Positions 1 through 6,924 of a DNA stretch of 13,524 nucleotides are shown here, in pieces (positions within the stretch are counted from its first letter, which is position 1; each line of letters begins with the position of its first letter). Source of the DNA: an uncultured bacterium. GTDB lineage: Bacteria > Planctomycetota > Phycisphaerae > Sedimentisphaerales > Anaerobacaceae. A program made the position numbers and the translations under genes. The DNA is taken from NCBI GenBank assembly GCA_913009865.1, contig CAJVYK010000036.1:1-13524 (forward strand), written 5' to 3'. The notes below the pieces were generated by a model. It did not search any database. It saw only the letters and a program-made list of their open reading frames with translations, and was not told the DNA's origin.

Positions 1-3
1 TTT

Positions 4-61
4 AAGGATCCGGAGCCCACCGAGATCTACACCCTTTCCCTCCACGACGCTCTTCCGATAT
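4..61. other. Illumina P5/TruSeq adapter remnant (artefact)
   Basis: Positions 4-61 align end to end and without gaps to the 58-nt Illumina P5/TruSeq universal adapter, with mismatches only at 6, 10, 14, 16, 33, 42 and 60 by my count (51 of 58 match). The uninterrupted core CGAGATCTACAC (21-32) and the stretch ACGACGCTCTTCCGAT (44-59) are diagnostic. Read through in the minus frame it gives the spurious tail ERRGGKGCRSRW, of a kind seen in adapter-contaminated predicted proteins. Bases 1-3 are probably also non-genomic. This part should be trimmed. Confidence 0.96.
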
Positions 62-2179
62 CATATCTATCGCTAATGGGAATACAGTCGAGTCGAAGAA
101 AATTTCGTTGGGCTTAAAGCCGTATTGGCCCACCGCCGTGTCAAAAATCTGTTTCGCCAGAGCATACAGCTCATCGACCGAGTGCGAGCCGCCCGGGCCG
201 GTAGAGGCCTCTTCGCTGACCAAAAGGCCGACAAACGCATAGTCGTAATCGGCCTTTAGCCCCAGCAGCTTATCCATCGTATAGACCTTGACCGAATTTA
301 TAAGCGGCTGTTTGACGGATTCGCTGGTATTGTACCACTCCTTCAGGCCGGCTATCAGGACATCATTGTTACTGCTGTCGATGCAAATCGGTACACCGCC
401 GGCCCACTTGCGAACCATCCTGACATATTCTATCATCATATCGACAGTGGTCTGCGGGTCGTTTTCGCCAAAGGCGTCGAGGTTGACCGCAATATAATCG
501 GCGCCGTCAGCCGCCTGCGATTCAATCAGTGCCTTGATATAATCCAGAGGCGGTGACGGCTTCGAGTAAGCATCGTCGCCGAGTTCAGCCAACTGCTTCA
601 TTATCTTGCCGGTCTTAGGAATAGAGGCGTGAACCGATTCGCCAATGGAAATCAACGGATTTTTCATAGTATGGTCCTTACCAAACAAATAATTCAGGAT
701 TGAGGATGTATGCTCCAAGGCCGTATTTCTGGGCTTATTGATAGTTGCCCTCAGACGTTTCAGCCCGCCTTTCTCCGCCGCCGCCGCCTGGTAAACCAAT
801 TCGCCCACACAGAGCCGCTCAAGGTTATTTCCGCAGTAGCCGTCAACAGTTGAGTCGCCGCACGGAGCATTATTCATTCCCTTTTCACAGCCGCCGATTG
901 TACACCAGCTGAAATTTTCCGGCAAGAAACAATCGCCGCATTCTTCACAATCGAATATCAAATATTTGAAAAACTTTTCGGAGGCGTTAAACAGTTTATA
1001 AGCACAGCCCTTTCCTTTTTCGGTTCCCAGAGCAGCCATTATTTTTTTGAATATGTGAAAACCCCTGTAGTCCTGATTCAGGACGGCACGGTGGAAGAGA
1101 TTGAAGAATCTTTGTCTGGGCTTTTTGCGGTACTCTGAGCTGGGGGCCTTTTTGCCTGCCCGGTCGTAGAGATAGAACCCGTTTTTTTTCGGCCAGCAGA
1201 GATTATCTTTGAACTGTTCCCAGTCGGTACCGATTTCAGCCGCCCTGTTGAGTATTTTAGTAAACATTTCGAAGTTTCGTACCCCGCCTATATCGACGCC
1301 TGCGGCGCCGATGGCCTTATACATCGCTACCTGCTGGGCCGCCCGCTCGATATGTTCATCGAGTGTTTCCGAAGATACCTTCGCTAAAAGCTCATCACTG
1401 ACGAAGCAGCCGGGCAGCTTTATATCGTGCATCAGTCTGGGCGCAGGGCTGATAGTGCTCAAAAGATAGACGTTGCCGATAATCGGCACATCCAGGTTGT
1501 TCTCATCGGCGTACCTGAAAAGCTCAAGTGACTTTTTCCAGTCCCAGCCGACCTGCGTAATAAAGAACTTTGCACCGCTGGCAGCTTTTTTCTCCATCTT
1601 GTAGTACTGCTGCATTTGTGAGCTTTGAGTATATTTGAAAGGTGAAACAGCGGCGCCAGGGAAGAACTGATGCACCTTATCGAGCGTATCAGGGCGGGCC
1701 TTTATGTAGGCGTTATTATTCATATTCCTGATTAGTTGCAGCAGTCCAATCGAATCCAGCTCGAAAACACCTTTGGCTTTTGTGGGTTTATCTCCGGTCA
1801 ATACCAGGAGACTCTCTACTCCTGCCTTTCTAAAACCGACCAGTGAGCTTGTCAGGGTATCTGCATTTGCGTCTTTACAGCTTATGTGCGGCACGAAATC
1901 CAATTCGCCCAGCAGATTTTTTAACATTGCCTGACTGAGGACATCAGCAGGTGCAATGTTAGCAACTCCTCCGGGATTTTGCGGGATGGTAATACCGGCA
2001 AAATCGAACTCCGCAGGGATTACCGAACTGCCGGCGGCTTTGTAGGCCTTGAGAAATTTTTCGATAGGGGCGAAATTAAAACCCGGCCCGCCCGTCAATT
2101 CTGTAACTATGACGAAACCGGATTTATCTGGTAATTTTCTACTTAGCTTTTTCTGCTGCATCGTAAGCGTAATCTCCAT
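62..2179 (-). CDS. metF: Fused methylene-THF reductase / Cys-rich C-terminal domain / methyl-THF methyltransferase (3' partial)
   Basis: Three domains share one frame. Residues ~15-325 are a MetF-type 5,10-methylenetetrahydrofolate reductase barrel (LTGDKPTKAKG at 127-137, FFITQVGWDW at 205-214). Residues ~330-503 are the cysteine-rich domain that follows such reductases in Wood-Ljungdahl organisms (MetV-like), with Cys 411, 414, 417, 426, 431, 440, 449 and 457, probably binding Fe-S or zinc. Residues 505-706 match the pterin-binding methyltransferase family of AcsE/MetH (ICIDSSNND, INSVKV, FFDSTVFPL). The inferred role is to reduce methylene-THF and pass the methyl group to a corrinoid protein. 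The last ~60 residues are missing because adapter replaces the contig end, so the apparent stop at bases 2-4 is false. Start is uncertain: ATG at 2179 has no Shine-Dalgarno, whereas ATG at 2161 has GGAG 12 nt upstream. A second RBS and ATG lie at the third domain (675-679, 665-667). Confidence 0.88.
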
Positions 2180-2194
2180 CTATATCGTTATCAC

Positions 2195-2200
2195 AGTATA
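2195..2200 (-). promoter_or_regulatory. Candidate -10 box for the metF fusion gene
   Basis: On the minus strand TATACT lies 15 nt upstream of the ATG at 2179 and 33 nt upstream of the ATG at 2161. No good -35 box sits at 17 nt. The usual -10 to start-site distance would give a very short leader for the upstream ATG and a normal one for the downstream ATG, which also has a GGAG. This favours the downstream start. A weak call. Confidence 0.25.
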
Positions 2201-2358
2201 TTGTATTGCGTAATGAGTTCGTAAACAATGAGCAACAAACAAAAACGCTATTTATAATCTGTATTGGCAAAGACTTATACGCCCCATGAGTTTTTTTTTT
2301 GCACTATACTGCTATGCGGGACAATAGTCAAATTTAGCTCCGAAGGCATTTCGAGCGA

Positions 2359-2378
2359 TGTGGATAACCTGTTGATAA
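2359..2378 (+). promoter_or_regulatory. Tandem DnaA-box-like 9-mers
   Basis: TGTGGATAA at 2359-2367 is the exact complement of the canonical DnaA box TTATCCACA. TGTTGATAA at 2370-2378, complement TTATCAACA, has one mismatch. They point the same way with 11 bp start to start, about one helical turn, as in many oriC and DnaA-regulated regions. The surrounding gap is AT-rich, but no dnaA, dnaN or other replication gene is in the window, so function is unproven. Confidence 0.45.
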
Positions 2379-2668
2379 CTCAAACATTGTTCCTCTGGAC
2401 TACTTTCGGCAGTACTGATTGGTGCATAAGACATAACGGATGGTGAATGGTAGATAAAAGAAGAAAAACCGGAGTCAAACAGCATATATTACCCTAAATG
2501 GTTTGTAATAAAGAAGTTATATTTGCCGCCAAGTTCGTGTTTCAAAGTTATATCCGCCGAATGATTTGTGGGCTGACTGTACATTCAAATTGTCTGAAAT
2601 TAACAGTATTTTAACAAAGAATTGCGCTGTTAGTGGATAATTCGTAGAAAAGCCCTGCAGAGCTTGTA

Positions 2669-4924
2669 TTAACGCCGACGCCGGCTAATTATCCTGATGG
2701 TATCGCTGCCGTAGAAATATTGGCCCGTCTTGAGTTGGCCGACAACTTGCAATTCCACTCTGACATTATCAGCTACAGCGTTCATTAACTCGGCCTTATC
2801 AAAGAAAGCAAATATGCTTGTGTACCGTGCTGCTCGTCTGCGGTGGTGCTGGAAAACAAATTGACGCGTTGCTTCAATACCGCCTGGATAGAGCAGAAGT
2901 GGCTGGCCGCTGTCGATTTGGTCTTTGGTAAGGCCTCCGGGCAAACGAAGCCACGCCATCATTTTTTTCTGTCGGCTATAACGGTTGATTATCCGTGGGA
3001 ATATCCACAGACGTGATTCGACCGGCTCTATCACGGTTATAACAGCCCAGTTCGGCTTAGAATCATCTATTCCGTCGTTCACAATTAGCTCAATGGTGTA
3101 TTCACCGACAGGCCGCTCAATGGTGGGAAAGATACCATTTGCATCGTATGTGTTGCCGTCAACTGTCCAGCTCCAGAGGTAAGTTAGCGGTTGGCCATCC
3201 TCGTCATAAGAGCCGGAGCCGTCCAGAGTTGCTTGGGCTATCCAGTCAATCCAGGCATAGACAACCTGGTTGGGGCCGGCATCTGCGATTGGGATGTGAT
3301 TAAATTCATAAGCACCCATATCAATGGCAGCGCCTATTATGCGAGGCCTGCCGTCAAGGTCTGTTTCGTTTGGGCCAGGGACGAAATTGGGGTCGCCCGC
3401 GTCTATGCAGGGCGAATCTACCAGTAAATGATAATCGCCCTGAATCCAAATCGCATTTGGGTTATTTGGTTCAACGACAATATTTGGGTCATTCGCATCG
3501 GCCCAAAAGCCGGGCTCAATAAAACAGGGGTCGTAAAAAATATTGCCCTGTCCACCACCACCCCAGTTCTGGATACAACTATAAGCAGGATTCGTAGAAG
3601 CAGATAATTGTGGGTCTTGATCCGCAACATTGCCCCAGATAATGCAGTTGGTAATCGTCGGGCTGCTATCCTCAAAAAACATTCCGCCTCCTCCATATCG
3701 GCCATAGGAAGAGTTACCGTTGATTATGCAGTTGGTAATCGTCGGGCTGCTCTTATAGTTACAGTATATCCCCCCGCCGTCCCCCCTGGCTGTGTTGCCG
3801 CTTATTGTGCAGTTGGTGATTGTTGGCCTACCTTCAAGGCAGCTGATACCAGCCCCAAAAGAACCTTCATTGTCAATGATAATGCAACCGGTGATTACTG
3901 GGCTGCTTCTTAAGCAGCGGATTCCGCCGTCATAGCCGTTGGTAATAGTGAAACCAGCGAGAATTGAGTTTGCATCTTCGCCGCTCTGGAAGTAGAAGCC
4001 GCGGCCAAGGCCGTTACAGTCGATGATGCAATTTTCGGGCCCGTTTTCACTACGAACCGTTATCGCCTTGCCTTTAAAGTCGATATCACGGTTGCCCTCG
4101 CCGGTATATGTGCCATCGGCCACGGTGATTACAACACCATCCACGGCGAGGTCAATAGCCCTCTGGATTGTCCTGAAAGGTTTTTTTCTGGTTCCGGTAC
4201 CTATGACGTCGTCGCCGCCAGGCGCTACATAAAGCGTCCGTGCTGCGAAGAAAAGATTAAAACCACCCGCAAACCCGTAGCCGTCGGGCTCATACCTGGA
4301 ATCGATAGTCATGGTCAGCTGTGAATCGGTAACTGAGTACTCTGAAAATTCCTGCGATATGACCCACGGATGCAATATGACCCCCGGATACCACAGCCCC
4401 ACATGCCTGAGAGTGAAGTCTGACGGAAGCTGGATTTCAACTTCCACGGTGGTTATGACACCGCCTATCCCTGACTTAGATCTAAAGTGGAACGGGTAAA
4501 AGTAAACAAATTCTCCTGGCCACTCAAGAAGGGCGTGGTCATATTCAATTCGCAGAGTGCCCCCGGATTCAGGGAACGGTTCATACCATTCGAATAGCGG
4601 CATCTCGGGTATTTCCCAGATTCCATGCTCATAAAGCTTGTCGCTCCATTGCCACGATACGGGTGTATCGTTCATCCAGACACCTATATTATTAGTATCC
4701 GGCAGTACCGGAAACTGCATCTTTTCTACCGATTCACTGATCCAATCGAAGGTAAACTTGCCTGAGAATACGGCACGAAGTTGCTCGCCGTCCGGCTGAA
4801 TATCAACGCTGATATGTTCGAAAGGCATGTTTACATCCGGCGGTTGCGGAATCGGATTAGCTAATGCAAAGCTGGCGATTGCCAAAATTATAGCCAGGGT
4901 ACCACTTAGGTTTTTCGGTCTCAT
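2669..4924 (-). CDS. Secreted right-handed beta-helix protein with PKD-like and C-terminal beta domains
   Basis: The 751-residue product has an N-terminal signal peptide (basic MRPK, hydrophobic core ~8-22, likely cleavage near ALANP). Residues ~25-228 form a domain I do not recognise. Residues ~229-540 are a DUF1565/Beta_helix-type parallel beta-helix beginning LYVAPGGDD, with coils repeating SSPTITNCI and GGGI. Residues ~543-632 resemble a PKD domain (ADAGPNQ, LDGSGSYDEDG). Residues ~635-746 end with GQYFYGSDTIRII and resemble a C-terminal domain I associate with planctomycete exported proteins. The family role is extracellular or surface carbohydrate binding or cleavage; no catalytic residue can be assigned. 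I chose the ATG at 4924 over one 57 nt upstream because AGGGAGG lies 4 nt before it and the signal peptide starts there. The gene stands alone between two AT-rich gaps. The last four residues are all Arg. Confidence 0.85.
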   Translation of the reverse strand: MRPKNLSGTLAIILAIASFALANPIPQPPDVNMPFEHISVDIQPDGEQLRAVFSGKFTFDWISESVEKMQFPVLPDTNNIGVWMNDTPVSWQWSDKLYEHGIWEIPEMPLFEWYEPFPESGGTLRIEYDHALLEWPGEFVYFYPFHFRSKSGIGGVITTVEVEIQLPSDFTLRHVGLWYPGVILHPWVISQEFSEYSVTDSQLTMTIDSRYEPDGYGFAGGFNLFFAARTLYVAPGGDDVIGTGTRKKPFRTIQRAIDLAVDGVVITVADGTYTGEGNRDIDFKGKAITVRSENGPENCIIDCNGLGRGFYFQSGEDANSILAGFTITNGYDGGIRCLRSSPVITGCIIIDNEGSFGAGISCLEGRPTITNCTISGNTARGDGGGIYCNYKSSPTITNCIINGNSSYGRYGGGGMFFEDSSPTITNCIIWGNVADQDPQLSASTNPAYSCIQNWGGGGQGNIFYDPCFIEPGFWADANDPNIVVEPNNPNAIWIQGDYHLLVDSPCIDAGDPNFVPGPNETDLDGRPRIIGAAIDMGAYEFNHIPIADAGPNQVVYAWIDWIAQATLDGSGSYDEDGQPLTYLWSWTVDGNTYDANGIFPTIERPVGEYTIELIVNDGIDDSKPNWAVITVIEPVESRLWIFPRIINRYSRQKKMMAWLRLPGGLTKDQIDSGQPLLLYPGGIEATRQFVFQHHRRRAARYTSIFAFFDKAELMNAVADNVRVELQVVGQLKTGQYFYGSDTIRIISRRRR
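3642..3751 (-). repeat. 84-nt internal coding repeat in beta-helix coils
   Basis: The same 26 nt occur at 3642-3667 and 3726-3751, exactly 84 nt (28 residues) apart. They encode the SSPTITNCI strand-turn of successive coils. More diverged copies begin near 3803 and 3884. Near-identity at DNA level suggests recent duplication or recombination between coils. Confidence 0.8.
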
Positions 4925-5278
4925 CTTTCCTCCCTTTCCAAAATGTGCGATAGAGGTATTATGACGGTAAAGTAAAGACATATTTTCTGACCCTGCCTCC
5001 GAATGTTAATTGAACTATAATTTTAACACAAAAACCATCCTGATTCCGAGGATTTTTTTAAATTTTTACCAATTTTTACTCAAAAACACGCTCCTTTTTG
5101 CATATTTCAACTCATTTTTTGCACGTTTTCGGATATTTTTAGACGTTTTTGAACGTTTTTTCTTGCCTATTTTACCCAAACCCTGCAAATTGCCCCATCA
5201 AACCCAATTTTTACGCCCAAAACCAGCATCTGCACGAAAAAAAACTCAAAAAAATACAATTTTTTCTATCATTTTTGA
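4925..5278. other. 354-bp AT-rich gap upstream of the beta-helix gene
   Basis: The gap contains the strong RBS of the beta-helix gene (4929-4935), many A- and T-runs, and the phased array annotated separately at 5053-5161. I found no convincing -35/-10 pair and no small gene. Just downstream of thiE on the minus strand there are only weak A/T hairpins (around 5248-5276), not a standard GC-rich terminator. Confidence 0.5.
5053..5161. promoter_or_regulatory. Helically phased T-tracts (predicted curved DNA)
   Basis: Runs of 3-7 T begin at 5053, 5063, 5073, 5095, 5105, 5115, 5126, 5136, 5146 and 5156, with an A5 run at 5082 filling the one gap. The mean spacing is about 10.3 bp, close to one helical turn. 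Phased A/T-tracts are known to bend DNA. The array lies 129-237 bp upstream of the beta-helix start and 118 bp downstream of the thiE stop, so it could aid promoter activation, bind a nucleoid protein or mark a domain boundary. Confidence 0.6.
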
Positions 5279-6316
5279 TTATTTCAATAAGCGCTTAATT
5301 GCCTGGCAGGCTGCGGTCGGGTCGCCGGCTTGGGTTATCGCAGAGCAGACCGCAATTGCTTTTGCACCAGTACTTAAAACATCTTCGAGATTGTCCGCCG
5401 TTATACCGCCTACGGCGACATTACCGATACCGGTATCGGCTAATACTTCTGCGGCCTGCCTGAGGTAGTCCAGGCCCACAACTTCGGCAGTCGGCTTTGT
5501 GGCGGTGGCAAAAACAGGACCCAGACTTACATAAGTGGGACGCTGCAGGCAGGCAGTACGCAACTGCTTAAGCGAATGCGTACTCCTGCCAATGATCAAA
5601 GGAGACAACTGGAGCTTGCGGGCCTGCTCGACTGGTAAATCATTTTGGCCGAGATGCACGCCATCAGCACCGGCGGCAACGGCGATGTCAACCCGGTCGT
5701 TTATTATACTAAGCACGCCGGCGGCTTTGCAAACTTTCACGAATTCGACGGCAAGGGCAAAAAGCTTATCGTCCTCAACGGCCTTTGCCCGCAGTTGAAT
5801 GCAATCGGCTCCGCCGGCCACACAGCAGTGAGTTAAAGAAAGTACGTCAGCGGGCAGCGGACTGCTGATTATTACGTATAGCCCGACCCGTTTGAATTTC
5901 TCGGCTGTGTCGCTAAAGACAACAATGTCCTTTTCAAGTGTATAAGCGTCGTATCTTAGCTTCTCAATTGCCCCAGCTACCGGGGGATTGAGTGTTTGGG
6001 TCAGCTCGGCAAGTACGCGTAAACTTTCGGTAAGGCGTTTGCAGCCGGCAGTAAAACAGTCATTGAGGTTAGCACGCTGGAGCTGGCTGTCAACCGTTTT
6101 GCCGATACCGACATCGCCGAGCGTATCTCTGCCGGCGATGAGCCGGCCGGCATCAAGTTTGGCCAGGCAAGAGCAAAGCTGGTGGCGAAGCTGTTTTGCA
6201 CGCCCGCTTAGAGAAGGACAGTTCAAAGCGAATCTGCAAAACTCCTCTATCACCCGAACCGCCTCACGGGCGCGATTGAAATTGGCATCGATAATCCTGT
6301 AAACCGCTCGCTCCAT
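5279..6316 (-). CDS. thiE: Thiamine-phosphate synthase with N-terminal ThiD2 domain
   Basis: The 345-residue protein joins two modules. Residues ~1-125 form a ThiD2-type domain (MERAVYRIIDANFNRAREAV, RVIEEFCRF, TESLRVLAE). Residues ~143-345 form a ThiE barrel, which couples hydroxymethylpyrimidine diphosphate to thiazole phosphate to give thiamine phosphate. ThiE signatures are QLRAK (174-178), IINDRVDIA (204-212), HLGQND (221-226), IIGRSTHS (241-248), GPVFATATK (266-274), AVGGI (301-305) and CSAI (324-327). QLRAK has Ala where Glu is more usual. I chose the ATG at 6316 rather than one 57 nt upstream because conserved ThiD2 sequence begins exactly there. No Shine-Dalgarno is evident; a TATAAT box lies 7 nt upstream, suggesting a leaderless or near-leaderless transcript. 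No other thi gene is in view. Confidence 0.93.
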   Translation of the reverse strand: MERAVYRIIDANFNRAREAVRVIEEFCRFALNCPSLSGRAKQLRHQLCSCLAKLDAGRLIAGRDTLGDVGIGKTVDSQLQRANLNDCFTAGCKRLTESLRVLAELTQTLNPPVAGAIEKLRYDAYTLEKDIVVFSDTAEKFKRVGLYVIISSPLPADVLSLTHCCVAGGADCIQLRAKAVEDDKLFALAVEFVKVCKAAGVLSIINDRVDIAVAAGADGVHLGQNDLPVEQARKLQLSPLIIGRSTHSLKQLRTACLQRPTYVSLGPVFATATKPTAEVVGLDYLRQAAEVLADTGIGNVAVGGITADNLEDVLSTGAKAIAVCSAITQAGDPTAACQAIKRLLK

Positions 6317-6323
6317 AGCAGGG

Positions 6324-6346
6324 ATTATACCGGCTGAGACCGGTAT
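6324..6346 (-). promoter_or_regulatory. Candidate thiE -10 box overlapping an inverted repeat
   Basis: On the minus strand TATAAT (6324-6329) ends 7 nt before the thiE ATG. It overlaps a perfect 7-bp inverted repeat, ATACCGG / CCGGTAT at 6327-6333 and 6340-6346, with a 6-nt spacer. No good -35 box is visible. The repeat could be an operator that blocks the promoter, or chance. Confidence 0.35.
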
Positions 6347-6429
6347 TGAGTAGTGAAAATTAAACCGAAACAATCAGATGAAAATGGCTTGCGGCGGTAT
6401 CTTTGTGCTGACAGGAAAGAGTATCGTAC

Positions 6430-6458
6430 AAAAAAAGAACGGAGCCGCTCCTCCTCCG
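6430..6458 (-). terminator. Probable intrinsic terminator
   Basis: Read on the minus strand, CGGAG is followed by a short loop region and CTCCG; an alternative hairpin is GGAG-CGG-CTCC. Then comes GTTCTTTTTTT. A GC-rich stem plus a run of Ts is the standard Rho-independent form. It lies ~470 nt after the sulfatase-like stop and ~115 nt before the thiE start, so it would end the upstream unit and give thiE its own transcript. Confidence 0.5.
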
Positions 6459-6506
6459 GCGCGACCCCGAACTATATTCTTAAACAAAACCAGCTCCACC
6501 GGCTTT

Positions 6507-6683
6507 TCAATACCGGAAATACCGATTTTGAAATTTCCTGAAATCGGGCGGACACATCCTCCTCCGACTGTGGTTTTTAGGACGTCCGCCCAATATCATC
6601 ACCCATAAAGGCGAATTAAAATTACTTGCAAAGAATATGCCAACAACGAAAAATAAAGCAAAAGCCGTCCATAATTGCTCCAC
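6507..6683 (-). CDS. Possible 58-residue single-pass membrane miniprotein
   Basis: A GTG-initiated ORF lies directly after an in-frame TAG. It encodes VEQLWTAFALFFVVGIFF, continues with a hydrophobic stretch to about residue 31 (SPLWVMIL), then turns basic and Cys/Arg-containing (RPKNHSRRRMCPP). One membrane helix with a positively charged tail is typical of small membrane proteins. Against it: no Shine-Dalgarno fits this GTG. The strong AGGTGGAG at 6678-6685 overlaps the GTG and sits 5 nt before an ATG (6672) that opens only a 16-codon peptide in another frame. The inverted repeat 6546-6591 lies inside the ORF. I recognise no family. Confidence 0.3.
   Translation of the reverse strand: MEQLWTAFALFFVVGIFFASNFNSPLWVMILGGRPKNHSRRRMCPPDFRKFQNRYFRY
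6546..6591. repeat. 8-bp-arm inverted repeat
   Basis: GGGCGGAC (6546-6553) and GTCCGCCC (6584-6591) are perfect inverted arms around 30 nt. The loop contains TCCTCCTCCG (6557-6566), repeated at 6449-6458 within the terminator hairpin. This could be an RNA hairpin, the ends of a small repeat element, or coding sequence of the possible miniprotein. Confidence 0.5.
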
Positions 6684-6816
6684 CTAACAATTTGCAGGAA
6701 AAACAGTTATGTCTATATATACATTTTCCACTGTGAAATGAGCGAGTGTCGTATTTTAACAGCGTGTTGCTTTTTATCAACGCCGGTTGTGCTCAACTAA
6801 TCCATTTTTACATTTA

Positions 6817-6857
6817 TACGACTATAAATTGTTAAATTACGACTATAAATTGTTAAA
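6817..6857. repeat. Two-copy direct repeat, 20-bp unit
   Basis: The 20-nt unit beginning TACGACTATAAATTG occurs perfectly at 6817-6836 and 6838-6857, separated by one base (period 21 bp, two helical turns). It is AT-rich and lies 68 bp beyond the sulfatase-like stop. Two copies on the same helix face could be a binding site for a regulator, or a replication-slippage product. Confidence 0.65.
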
Positions 6858-6924
6858 CGACAAAGGGATTTGTTCAATGTTTATAAAAAACAACATAGTT
6901 GTGAACAAAATGAACGGCTCGATA

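Larger units (their letters stand above)
2180..2668. other. 489-bp AT-rich gap without a convincing gene
   Basis: This gap separates the beta-helix gene stop from the metF fusion start. I see no RNA gene, no clear terminator and no well-supported ORF; the longest small ORFs are listed among the rejected items. Its notable contents are the two adjacent DnaA-box-like 9-mers at 2359-2378, a one-mismatch copy (AGTGGATAA) at 2632-2640, a T10 run at 2291-2300, and purine-rich AT sequence around 2448-2470. Confidence 0.6.
6317..6924. other. 608-bp gap between the sulfatase-like gene and thiE
   Basis: The gap holds several separate signals: an AT-rich 20-bp repeat (6817-6857), a possible 58-codon ORF (6507-6683), an inverted repeat (6546-6591), a probable intrinsic terminator (6430-6458) and a thiE -10 candidate. 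I see no tRNA, rRNA or standard riboswitch. CTGAGA at 6334-6339 is on the strand opposite thiE and lacks the rest of a TPP riboswitch. Confidence 0.5.

Noticed and set aside
2264..2446. Plus-strand ORF of 60 codons in the gap
   Set aside because: Against the direction of every gene, no Shine-Dalgarno, starts in AT-rich sequence with a T10 run and has no recognisable protein character.
2312..2485. Minus-strand ORF of 57 codons starting MLFDSGFSSFIYH
   Set aside because: Only a weak AGGG lies upstream, the product matches no family I know, and the region reads better as non-coding DNA with DnaA boxes. Conservation in relatives could revive it.
5037..5059. Terminator-like ATCCT/AGGAT stem followed by T7 on the plus strand
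   Set aside because: The stem is only 5 bp, no plus-strand gene precedes it, and the T-run is the first member of the phased tract array.
6334..6339. CTGAGA near thiE as part of a TPP riboswitch
   Set aside because: It is on the strand opposite thiE, and the remaining conserved THI-box sequence and stems are absent.
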